Translations under genes and position numbers: made by a program | The notes under the pieces: generated by a model | What the model was told of the DNA's origin: nothing | Seen by the model: the letters and a program-made list of their open reading frames with translations, nothing else | The model's database searches: none | Shown: in pieces, positions 1 through 5,845 of the stretch | Layout: each line of letters begins with the position of its first letter | Numbering within the stretch: position 1 is the first letter of the stretch | Source of the DNA: Candidatus Treponema excrementipullorum | Lineage (GTDB): Bacteria; Spirochaetota; Spirochaetia; Treponematales; Treponemataceae | Assembly (NCBI GenBank): GCA_018883625.1 | Contig: JAHLFV010000077.1 | Span: 1 to 5,866, forward strand | Length of the DNA stretch: 5,866 nucleotides | Reading direction: 5' to 3'

Positions 1-39
1 GATTGAATATTTATCCTGGTACAATGAAAAGAGAATTAA

Positions 40-87
40 GGTTAAATTAAAAGGACTGACCCCTTTACAATTCAGGAATCAGTCCTT
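40..87 (-). terminator. Probable intrinsic terminator of the leftward ilvE transcript
   Basis: A perfect 9-bp inverted repeat (AAGGACTGA at 51-59, TCAGTCCTT at 79-87) encloses a 19-nt loop. Read on the minus strand, the hairpin is followed by a T-rich but interrupted run (complement of 40-50), as expected for a modest Rho-independent terminator. On the plus strand the hairpin is followed by AAAATC, so termination in that direction is unlikely. It lies 74 bp beyond the ilvE stop codon, on the correct side to end that transcript. The long loop and broken T-run keep confidence moderate. Confidence 0.5.
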
Positions 88-102
88 AAAATCAGCTTGT
101 TA

Positions 103-128
103 AAGTGTCCAATAATTGGGGTGCACTT
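103..128 (-). other. Imperfect hairpin in the ilvE 3' untranslated region
   Basis: An outer pair of arms (AAGTG at 103-107, CACTT at 124-128) flanks an inner CCAA/TTGG pair (109-112 and 116-119) with a TAA loop. The two stems are separated by an asymmetric internal loop. It lies between the ilvE stop codon and the stronger hairpin at 51-87. No clear T-tract follows it on either strand, so it may be a 3'-end stabilising structure or simply chance. The rest of 1-160 shows no coding region. Confidence 0.25.
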
Positions 129-160
129 CAATGGTTTAGAGGGGCTTTACTTTATGATGT

Positions 161-1246
161 TCAAACAATAACGTTCCAATTGTTTGTGTCTTCAAGAGCT
201 CCGTACTGGGTTCCCTTTAAGATTCTTTGTAGTTTTTCTCCTAATTCGCCGGGTACACGGTTGTTAAAGACAGTTTCTTTACCTTCGTGAGTTATACTCT
301 CTATAGGTGTGATACCGGCAGCTGTTCCTGTTACAAAACATCCTACGGCGTCACTCATAACTTCCTGAATAGAAATGGGGCGTTCTTCTGTGGTTACTCC
401 CTCCTGTCGAGCTAGGTCAATAACACTGGACCGGGTTATTCCGGGAAGGATTGTATCTCCCAATTCCGGTGTCACAAGGGTACCGTCTTTCATGTGGAAG
501 AATATATTACAGGATGAACCTTCCTGAATATACTTATGTTCCTGTGCATCCAAATAAATTACTTCCATGTAGCCGGCATCTTCTGCTTCTTTTTTTGCCA
601 GAGCAGAAATTACATAGTTTGAAGCACATTTTATATAACCCGTTCCGTGGGGAGTAGCCCGAATTCTGTTTGTAGTTACTGCCTTTGTATTTCCGCCCTT
701 AAAATAGGATGAAACGGTAGTGGCACAAATTATAACATAGGGAGCATGAGATATTCCAACTCCGATGGCAGCTTCACTATTCATAAACGGACGCATATAC
801 ACAGCACTTGCTGAGGCAAAGTTATCCTTTTCCCACCCAGCATCGTACTCTGGAACATATCCTAGTGCTGCATTTTTTCTGATAAATTCCAAAGAAGCTT
901 TTACATACAATTCCTCTGGAAAAACAGGACAATACAGCCCTCTCAAAGAGTTGGCAAACCGCTGAGCATTTCTGTCAGGACGGAAAATGCTTATTTTTCC
1001 GTCTTTTCTCGGATAGGCCTTCATTCCTTCAAAGACACCATAACCATACTGACTTGTATAGGATACTGCTGGAAGTCCCAATTGATTGCGATTTTGAAAG
1101 ATTTGCTGACGTTGATTTTCTTCCATGTGCAATAGCTCTTTGTATGGAATGGAATCAGCTTCTATCCATTTTTCATTCCATGTCTTTGTAGTTGCATCGT
1201 ATTGTGCCAAATAAGATATGGGATACATTTCAAGATTAAAAGCCAT
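161..1246 (-). CDS. ilvE: Branched-chain amino-acid aminotransferase (fold-type IV PLP enzyme)
   Basis: This cytosolic enzyme moves the amino group between glutamate and the 2-oxo acids of leucine, isoleucine and valine. At 361 residues it has the length of the longer eukaryote-like BCAT class rather than the roughly 309-residue E. coli IlvE. Visible motifs are GVFEGMKAY (70-78), YMRPFM (150-155), the probable PLP lysine K206 in GYIKCASNY (203-211), EGSSCNIFF (242-250), LPGITRSSV (267-275) and TGTAAGITPI (306-315). Where many homologues have GGNY after the lysine, this one has ASNY; plant enzymes also vary here and share the SSCNIF motif. The ATG is supported by AAGGGG (complement of 1253-1258) six bases upstream. 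The gene diverges from yajC and has its own promoter at 1281-1309. No other ilv or leu gene is in view, so synthesis versus catabolism cannot be decided. Specificity is assigned from family resemblance. Confidence 0.95.
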   Translation of the reverse strand: MAFNLEMYPISYLAQYDATTKTWNEKWIEADSIPYKELLHMEENQRQQIFQNRNQLGLPAVSYTSQYGYGVFEGMKAYPRKDGKISIFRPDRNAQRFANSLRGLYCPVFPEELYVKASLEFIRKNAALGYVPEYDAGWEKDNFASASAVYMRPFMNSEAAIGVGISHAPYVIICATTVSSYFKGGNTKAVTTNRIRATPHGTGYIKCASNYVISALAKKEAEDAGYMEVIYLDAQEHKYIQEGSSCNIFFHMKDGTLVTPELGDTILPGITRSSVIDLARQEGVTTEERPISIQEVMSDAVGCFVTGTAAGITPIESITHEGKETVFNNRVPGELGEKLQRILKGTQYGALEDTNNWNVIV

Positions 1247-1280
1247 TTTTATCCCCTTGATAATTTAATATATTTTTAAC

Positions 1281-1309
1281 AATATATCATCTTCTATAGT
1301 ATTTGTAAA
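1281..1309 (-). promoter_or_regulatory. Sigma-70-type promoter of ilvE with extended -10
   Basis: On the minus strand, TTTACA (complement of 1304-1309) and TATATT (complement of 1281-1286) are separated by exactly 17 bp. The -10 box is preceded by TGA, giving an extended -10 of TGn form. The start point would fall near 1274, leaving a leader of roughly 28 nt before the ilvE ATG. That is too short for a T-box or leucine attenuator, so any control would act at initiation. Confidence 0.65.
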
Positions 1310-1321
1310 GATTGTATTGTC

Positions 1322-1350
1322 TTGACGACATTATACGCCTGTGATATTCT
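1322..1350 (+). promoter_or_regulatory. Sigma-70-type promoter of the yajC-secD-secF operon
   Basis: TTGACG (1322-1327) and TATTCT (1345-1350) are separated by exactly 17 bp. A TGA immediately before the -10 box gives an extended -10. The predicted start near 1357 leaves a leader of about 29 nt that contains the yajC ribosome binding site. The -35 box is 12 bp from the -35 box of the divergent ilvE promoter, so the two polymerase footprints would overlap. Confidence 0.7.
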
Positions 1351-1385
1351 AAAGAGCTTATTTTATAATTTTAAGGTGGATTATT

Positions 1386-1796
1386 ATGTCTTTTATTCCC
1401 TTCTTACAGGCTGCTGCACCGGCAACCTCCGGTTCTTTATTAATGTCTGTATTGCCTTTCGGTTTAATTATTCTTATCTTTTATTTTTTTATTATCAGAC
1501 CTCAGAATAAAAAACAGAAAGAAACAGAAAAGATGATTGCAGCACTTAAAAAAGGTGATAAAGTTGTTACGATTGGTGGTATTTACGGAGTAGTATCTTC
1601 TACAAGAGAAAGTACTGTTATCGTGAAAGTTGATGACGGAACAAAAATCGAGTTTGCCCGTACAGCAATTTCTTCTGTAATTACAGACAAATCTGAAAAG
1701 TCTGCAAAAGCAGATACTTCAAAAACAGAATCTGTAAAGGCAGATGAAGAAAAGAAAGAAGAAAGTACACAAACAAATTCGGAAGAAAATAAATAA
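1386..1796 (+). CDS. yajC: Sec translocon accessory protein YajC
   Basis: YajC is a small inner-membrane protein that co-purifies with SecD and SecF and with the SecYEG translocon; its exact task is still unclear. This 136-residue protein has a short N-terminal stretch, a single membrane segment at about 20-38 (LMSVLPFGLIILIFYFFII) and then the family signature RPQNKKQKE (38-46). The conserved small domain follows, with LKKGDKVVTIGGIYG (54-68), and ends near residue 100. Residues 101-136 form a low-complexity tail rich in Lys, Glu, Ser and Thr that makes it longer than the E. coli protein (110 residues). The ATG has AAGGTGG (1373-1379) six bases upstream. It is the first gene of the operon, 14 bp before secD, and follows its own promoter. 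The family assignment is firm from motif, size and context. Confidence 0.96.
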   Translation: MSFIPFLQAAAPATSGSLLMSVLPFGLIILIFYFFIIRPQNKKQKETEKMIAALKKGDKVVTIGGIYGVVSSTRESTVIVKVDDGTKIEFARTAISSVITDKSEKSAKADTSKTESVKADEEKKEESTQTNSEENK

Positions 1797-1810
1797 TCGG
1801 AGTTATTTCC

Positions 1811-3544
1811 ATGAGTAAAAGAAGTCGTTTTCTTTTAATTCTTGTGGTCTTAGGGCTTTGTTTTGCGTTTCTGTGGCCTTCAATAAGTTGGTATATTCGA
1901 ACACCGAAGGAAATGCAGGCTTTGGCTTTGGGATCCCTTGAAAAAATTAAGGATTATTCAAATGTTCAGGCAACTGCAACGGTTAATGAGCTTTTAAGTT
2001 TGGCAAAGTCTTCACCAGATGCAGCTTTACCTGAGGAATATCTTTGGTTAGAAAAAGTTACTGCAAAAAATTACAAGGATATGGGAAAATCAGTTCCTTC
2101 TCCCATGACAGTGACGAATGTATTAGACGGTTACGGTTCCCGGGATGAGTTGGTTGATACTGTAGAAGGTCATTATCGTGACGGTATTTTAAAGGCAAAA
2201 GAAAGATACAATAACTCTGTAAAATTGGGCTTGGATCTTTCCGGCGGTATGAGTGTTATTGTCAAAGCTGATTTGGATGCTGCCATGGAACAGGCCGGAA
2301 GTGCCGTTACTGATCCAGAGACATTTAAAGCAGAAGCCATGGCTCAAACTATCGAGACTTTGGCCAGTCGCATTGATAAATTCGGATTGACCGAACCTGT
2401 TATTCGTCAGCAGGGCGTGGATAGAATCTATATTGAAATGCCCGGTGCAGCAGAAACAGACAGAATCAATTCAATTATTATGGGTAAGGGTATTTTGAAT
2501 TTCCGTCTTGTGGATTCAGCCGCTACCCAGCAGTTTATGACCTATTACATGTCAAATCCTGCCGGAACGTTTAATGCCAATGGTGAATTGATTGATCCCG
2601 GTATTATTCCCGAAGACTGCGAAGTAATGGGTATTTACCAAAAAGATGCTTACGGTCTTGATGAAAGAATTGGATATCTTGTGGTAAAGAAAGAAGTAGC
2701 TTTGGAAGGAAAATATATTAAATCTGCAGAGATCGGTTCCGATTATACAGGTCGTCCACAGGTCAACTTTATTCTTGAAGGTGAAGGTGTTCAAATCTTT
2801 GCTGATTTTACCACAGCTCACACCGGCGAGAGCCTTGCCATTGTATCTGACGACAAAGTAAAATCATACGCCCGTATCAACGAACCTATCACCGGTGGCC
2901 AGGTTGCTTTGTCCGGTTTTGGTTTGGAGGAAGCACAAAATATCAAAAAAGTTTTGCAAACTGCTTGGTTAAATGTGCCTCTCTCTGTTGAAAGTCAGCA
3001 AGTTGTTGGTGCCTCTTTGGGCGATCAGGCTATTGCTCAAGGTGTTAATGCTTTGATGTACGGTTTGTTGGCAGTTATGATTTTTATGCTGATTTGGTAT
3101 AAAGGGGCAGGTATCAACGCCATTGTGGCACAGATTCTCAACTTGTACATTATGTTCAGTATTCTTTCCGCATTTAACCTGACTTTGACTTTGCCCAGTA
3201 TTGCAGGTATGATTTTGACCATCGGTATGGCTGTAGACGCTAATGTAATTATTTTTGAACGAATTAAGGAAGAATTGCGATTGGGTAAGAGCCGTGCTGC
3301 TGCAATACAAGCCGGTTTTGATAACGCATTTTGGGCAATCATGGACTCAAATATTACAACCTTTATAGCCGCAATGTTCCTTTCACAGCTAGGTTCTGGG
3401 CCCATCCAGGGATTTGCAGTCAGCTTAGCTATAGGTGTTGTTTCTTCGGTATTTACGGCTCTCGTGGTATCTCGGTTAATGTTTGATTTCGGAACGGAAG
3501 TAATGAGAAAGAAGCATGTCAGCATCAGTTGGAGGGCTAAATAA
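1811..3544 (+). CDS. secD: Protein translocase subunit SecD
   Basis: SecD pairs with SecF in the inner membrane and uses ion motive force to complete translocation of proteins after SecA and SecYEG push them across. The 577 residues are close to E. coli SecD (615). The order is membrane segment 1 (about 6-28), a large periplasmic P1 region (about 30-405) with the conserved LGLDLSGG motif (139-146), and the TGGQVALSGF stretch (361-370) near its end. Then come VGASLGDQAI (399-408) and five membrane segments (about 411-430, 434-454, 459-481, 505-527, 533-556). The signature GMAVDANVIIFERIKEEL (472-489) contains D476, equivalent by alignment to the aspartate required for proton use in Thermus SecDF. 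The ATG follows GGAG (1799-1802) with eight bases between. The gene overlaps secF by one base, which suggests coupled translation. No truncation or missing key residue is seen. Confidence 0.97.
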   Translation: MSKRSRFLLILVVLGLCFAFLWPSISWYIRTPKEMQALALGSLEKIKDYSNVQATATVNELLSLAKSSPDAALPEEYLWLEKVTAKNYKDMGKSVPSPMTVTNVLDGYGSRDELVDTVEGHYRDGILKAKERYNNSVKLGLDLSGGMSVIVKADLDAAMEQAGSAVTDPETFKAEAMAQTIETLASRIDKFGLTEPVIRQQGVDRIYIEMPGAAETDRINSIIMGKGILNFRLVDSAATQQFMTYYMSNPAGTFNANGELIDPGIIPEDCEVMGIYQKDAYGLDERIGYLVVKKEVALEGKYIKSAEIGSDYTGRPQVNFILEGEGVQIFADFTTAHTGESLAIVSDDKVKSYARINEPITGGQVALSGFGLEEAQNIKKVLQTAWLNVPLSVESQQVVGASLGDQAIAQGVNALMYGLLAVMIFMLIWYKGAGINAIVAQILNLYIMFSILSAFNLTLTLPSIAGMILTIGMAVDANVIIFERIKEELRLGKSRAAAIQAGFDNAFWAIMDSNITTFIAAMFLSQLGSGPIQGFAVSLAIGVVSSVFTALVVSRLMFDFGTEVMRKKHVSISWRAK

Positions 3545-4785
3545 TGAAAAAAGTTATTCGTTTCAGTAAATATGTTATCCCTGCCGTAGTGGTGAGTTCT
3601 GTGCTTATTTTAAGCGGATTGTTTCCTATTTTGACAAAGGGAATCAACTTTGGTATCGATTTTAAGCCGGGATTGGTTTCTGAAGTACGGATCGTTCCCG
3701 CTGCTATGGAATTATCCTATAACGGAGCCGCCACTGTTTCCGTTGAAGTAAACTCTGCCGATGTAAGCCTTGTTATCAGTGGTGTGGGCGCAGAAAACGA
3801 AACAAGGGTATATCCCTTTGACCAGTACAAAACTGTCGGAGAATTGTCATCTGCCATGTCGGAAGTTGCAGGGCTTACGGCTGTGGCTGTTGCCCCCCAG
3901 GCACTGACAACAGGACTTTTTGTTAACTCTGCTTCTTCTCCGGTATTGTCAAGCACTGTATATCGTCTTTTTTCCGGTGAAAAGGGGCAGTTGGCAGATG
4001 TAGAAGCTGTTCGTGATGCTTTAAGTTCTTTGGAAGATGTTTCCGTTAAAATTGCCGGTGAAGGTGCTTCCGAAGTTTTCCAAATCCGTATCGGTGCAAC
4101 TGACAACGTAAATATTGCCCAAGGTAGTGCCGGAATGCAAGAAAACCTGAACTTTGCGTTATCACAGGCTTTCGGAGAAGAGAATATTGCCATCATTAAA
4201 ACCGATTTTATCGGAGCTCAGTATTCTCAGTCCTTGATAATGCAGTCTGTTATTCTTGTTGTTGCTGCTCTCTTTTTGATTTGGATCTATGCAACGATTC
4301 GATTTAAGTGGGACTTTGCTTTAGCATCTGTCATTGCCATCATTCACGATGCATTGATTATTATCGCTTTCATTGCTTGGACTCAAATGGAATTCAGTAC
4401 AACAAGTTTGGCTGCAATTCTTACTATTTTAGGTTACGGTATCAACGACACTGTTGTTGTTTTGGACCGTGTTCGTGAAAACGTCAAAAAGATAAATACC
4501 AAGAAGTTTATGGATATTATCGATATTTCTCAAACAGAATGTTTCGGTCGTACCATGATCACAACAGTTACCACTATGTTGGCTGTTGCTGCTTTGGTTA
4601 TCTTTACTTCTGGCAGTATTCATGACTTTGCCATTGCCTTGATGATAGGTATGGTTTCCAGTGCTTACTCAACTATCATGATAACAAGTGCCTTCCTGTC
4701 AATAACAAGAAAAAATTGGAAACCTTCTGATGAAGTGAAAAGTATTGCTGCCGAAGGAACTATTGTAGATTTCCCCGGAAAATAA
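3544..4785 (+). CDS. secF: Protein translocase subunit SecF, with enlarged periplasmic domain
   Basis: SecF is the partner of SecD. At 413 residues it is much longer than E. coli SecF (323). Membrane segment 1 spans about 9-31 and is followed by GINFGIDFKPG (33-43), where the family usually ends in GG. The core of the periplasmic P4 domain resumes at about 148-183 (ADVEAVRDAL, then VFQIRIG). The intervening stretch of about 51-147 has no counterpart that I recognise in the short SecF proteins. After DFIGAQYSQSL (221-231) come five membrane segments (about 230-251, 256-278, 284-308, 336-356, 359-385). GYGINDTVVVLDRVREN (297-313) carries D302, and ECFGRTMITT (332-341) carries R336; both match residues essential for ion-coupled function in SecF/SecDF. 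The start ATG shares its A with the secD TAA, and GGAGGG (3531-3536) sits seven bases upstream inside secD. It is the last gene of the operon, before a strong terminator. Confidence 0.96.
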   Translation: MKKVIRFSKYVIPAVVVSSVLILSGLFPILTKGINFGIDFKPGLVSEVRIVPAAMELSYNGAATVSVEVNSADVSLVISGVGAENETRVYPFDQYKTVGELSSAMSEVAGLTAVAVAPQALTTGLFVNSASSPVLSSTVYRLFSGEKGQLADVEAVRDALSSLEDVSVKIAGEGASEVFQIRIGATDNVNIAQGSAGMQENLNFALSQAFGEENIAIIKTDFIGAQYSQSLIMQSVILVVAALFLIWIYATIRFKWDFALASVIAIIHDALIIIAFIAWTQMEFSTTSLAAILTILGYGINDTVVVLDRVRENVKKINTKKFMDIIDISQTECFGRTMITTVTTMLAVAALVIFTSGSIHDFAIALMIGMVSSAYSTIMITSAFLSITRKNWKPSDEVKSIAAEGTIVDFPGK

Positions 4786-4808
4786 GTAGCTATTTTGATT
4801 TTTCTTAT

Positions 4809-4847
4809 AAAAAAACCGTTTCTGCATGACAGAGACGGTTTTTTTTT
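4809..4847 (+). terminator. Intrinsic terminator of the yajC-secD-secF operon
   Basis: A stem of up to 16 bp (4809-4824 with 4830-4845) includes one T-G wobble and closes on the five-base loop CATGA. The GC-containing core is CCGTTTCTG/CAGAGACGG. Nine T residues follow at 4839-4847, and the matching A-run on the 5' side makes the structure fairly symmetrical. It begins 23 bp after the secF stop codon and ends 13 bp before the ispH ATG. This is the strongest terminator in the window. Confidence 0.92.
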
Positions 4848-4854
4848 GTACACT
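4826..4854 (+). promoter_or_regulatory. Candidate ispH promoter nested in the upstream terminator
   Basis: ATGACA (4826-4831, five of six matches to the -35 consensus) lies in the terminator loop and second arm. TACACT (4849-4854, matching the first, second, fourth and last -10 positions) follows the T-tract, with exactly 17 bp between the boxes. The expected start point, six to eight bases past the -10 box, is 4860-4862, which coincides with the ispH ATG. This would give a leaderless mRNA and would explain the missing Shine-Dalgarno sequence. The boxes are seen directly; promoter activity is inferred. The alternative is read-through from the sec operon. Confidence 0.45.
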
Positions 4855-4860
4855 GTGAGT

Positions 4861-5760
4861 ATGAATTCCCGGCAAAAGATTATCCCGGAAATAATCCGGG
4901 CAGATATTTTAGGATACTGCATGGGTGTCCGGAAAGCTGTTGAAATGGCAAAATTAGCACTGGAAGAACATAAGTCTTGTCAAGTGTGGACGTTAGGACC
5001 TCTTATTCACAATCAGATCGCCCTAGATATGTTGGCCAACCAAGGAATAAAAGTTCTGTCTGATAGCCAAATAAAAAACTTACAGGAAAAAGATATCGTG
5101 GTTATCCGTGCTCACGGGGTTCCGCCACAAAAAATAGAAGAGATAAAAAGCCATGGTAGTTCTGTCATAGATGCCACCTGCCCTCTGGTACGGGCAAGTC
5201 AGAAAAGAGCTGCCAAATACACCTCTTTGGGATATACCGTTTTTCTTGCAGGCGATAAAAATCACGGTGAAATTACCGGTATTGTGGGATATGCCGAAGA
5301 AGCAGCTCGGGAAAATGGAAGATATTTTGTAATTGAAAACAGAAAAGAAGCTGAAGATGTAATAGGTTTTATAGAGCCTTCAGTAAAGGCTGTGTTGATC
5401 AGTCAAACTACTTTCAGTCCTATGGAATTCGATGCCATAGCGGAGATTTTACAAAAAAAGATACCCACTTTGGAAGTAATGAATACTATTTGTCCTGCAA
5501 CTATGGAAAGACAAAAAGCTTTGGCGGATTTAAAAGGTAAAGCTGATGGAGTCCTTATAATCGGTGGAAAAAACTCTGCAAATACAAGGCGCCTGTTGTT
5601 GTCTGCCCAGAAATATTTTTCCATAGCTACTCTTATAGAAACAGCAGATGAAATTCCCCCTGAGTTTTTTTCTTTGAAAAAAATAGCATTGACTGCCGGA
5701 GCTTCTACACCGGACGAAGTAATAGAAGAAGTAGAAAGAGTTTTAATATCAAAAAAATAA
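4861..5760 (+). CDS. ispH: 4-hydroxy-3-methylbut-2-enyl diphosphate reductase (IspH/LytB)
   Basis: IspH is a cytosolic iron-sulfur enzyme that makes isopentenyl and dimethylallyl diphosphate from HMBPP, the last step of the MEP pathway. The 299 residues match the family length. All three cluster cysteines are present: C20 in GYCMGVRKAV, C107 in DATCPLV and C211 in NTICPAT. Substrate-site residues are also present: H50 (LIHN), H85 (RAHGV), H135 and E137 (KNHGEITG), QTT (182-184), S239 and N241 (KNSANTRRL) and S282 (TAGAST). The frame stays open upstream to a TTG at 4795, but that start would run translation through the terminator hairpin and add a non-conserved extension. The ATG at 4861 places the first cysteine at a normal distance. 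No Shine-Dalgarno sequence precedes it; the bases before the ATG are mostly T-tract and TACACTGTGAGT. It is therefore read as possibly leaderless. No terminator is seen after it. Confidence 0.96.
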   Translation: MNSRQKIIPEIIRADILGYCMGVRKAVEMAKLALEEHKSCQVWTLGPLIHNQIALDMLANQGIKVLSDSQIKNLQEKDIVVIRAHGVPPQKIEEIKSHGSSVIDATCPLVRASQKRAAKYTSLGYTVFLAGDKNHGEITGIVGYAEEAARENGRYFVIENRKEAEDVIGFIEPSVKAVLISQTTFSPMEFDAIAEILQKKIPTLEVMNTICPATMERQKALADLKGKADGVLIIGGKNSANTRRLLLSAQKYFSIATLIETADEIPPEFFSLKKIALTAGASTPDEVIEEVERVLISKK

Positions 5761-5764
5761 TGCC

Positions 5765-5793
5765 TTTACTTTTCGTTAGTTTATTGTTATAGT
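5765..5793 (+). promoter_or_regulatory. Probable promoter of the downstream, cut-off gene
   Basis: TTTACT (5765-5770) and TATAGT (5788-5793) are separated by 17 bp, and TGT precedes the -10 box to form an extended -10. It begins four bases after the ispH stop codon. The predicted start near 5800 leaves a leader of about 46 nt. An overlapping TATACAAT (5795-5802) is another possible -10, but it has no good -35 box at the right distance. Confidence 0.55.
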
Positions 5794-5845
5794 TTATACA
5801 ATGGTGTGGAAAGATTTTTCTTTCAGCCGTAAGAAGGAGTAAGTG

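Noticed and set aside
17..25. Extended -10-like TGGTACAAT on the plus strand near the left edge
   Set aside because: Its -35 box would lie outside the window, there is no gene downstream on that strand, and the following hairpin lacks a plus-strand T-tract. It cannot be supported from this sequence.
451..965. Short plus-strand open frames opposite ilvE
   Set aside because: They are antisense to conserved aminotransferase motifs and have no promoter or ribosome binding site.
1357..1385. Possible riboswitch or attenuator in the yajC leader
   Set aside because: The predicted leader is only about 29 nt and has no stable hairpin; it holds little more than the ribosome binding site.
3037..3525. 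162-codon open frame on the minus strand within secD
   Set aside because: It lies wholly inside a well-supported secD, has no ribosome binding site or recognisable domain, and its composition is what the antisense of a membrane-protein gene would give.
3717..4196. 159-codon open frame on the minus strand opposite the SecF insertion
   Set aside because: It overlaps the SecF P4 region, whose frame continues unbroken into conserved motifs on both sides. The antisense product looks like no known protein.
4795..4860. N-terminal extension of IspH from a TTG at 4795
   Set aside because: It would be translated through the terminator hairpin and T-tract, has no Shine-Dalgarno sequence, and adds 22 residues before a region where family members normally begin.
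5809..5824. GAAAGA/TCTTTC hairpin with a TTTT loop before the last gene
   Set aside because: The stem is short, AT-rich and followed by no T-tract; it is likely chance in this composition.
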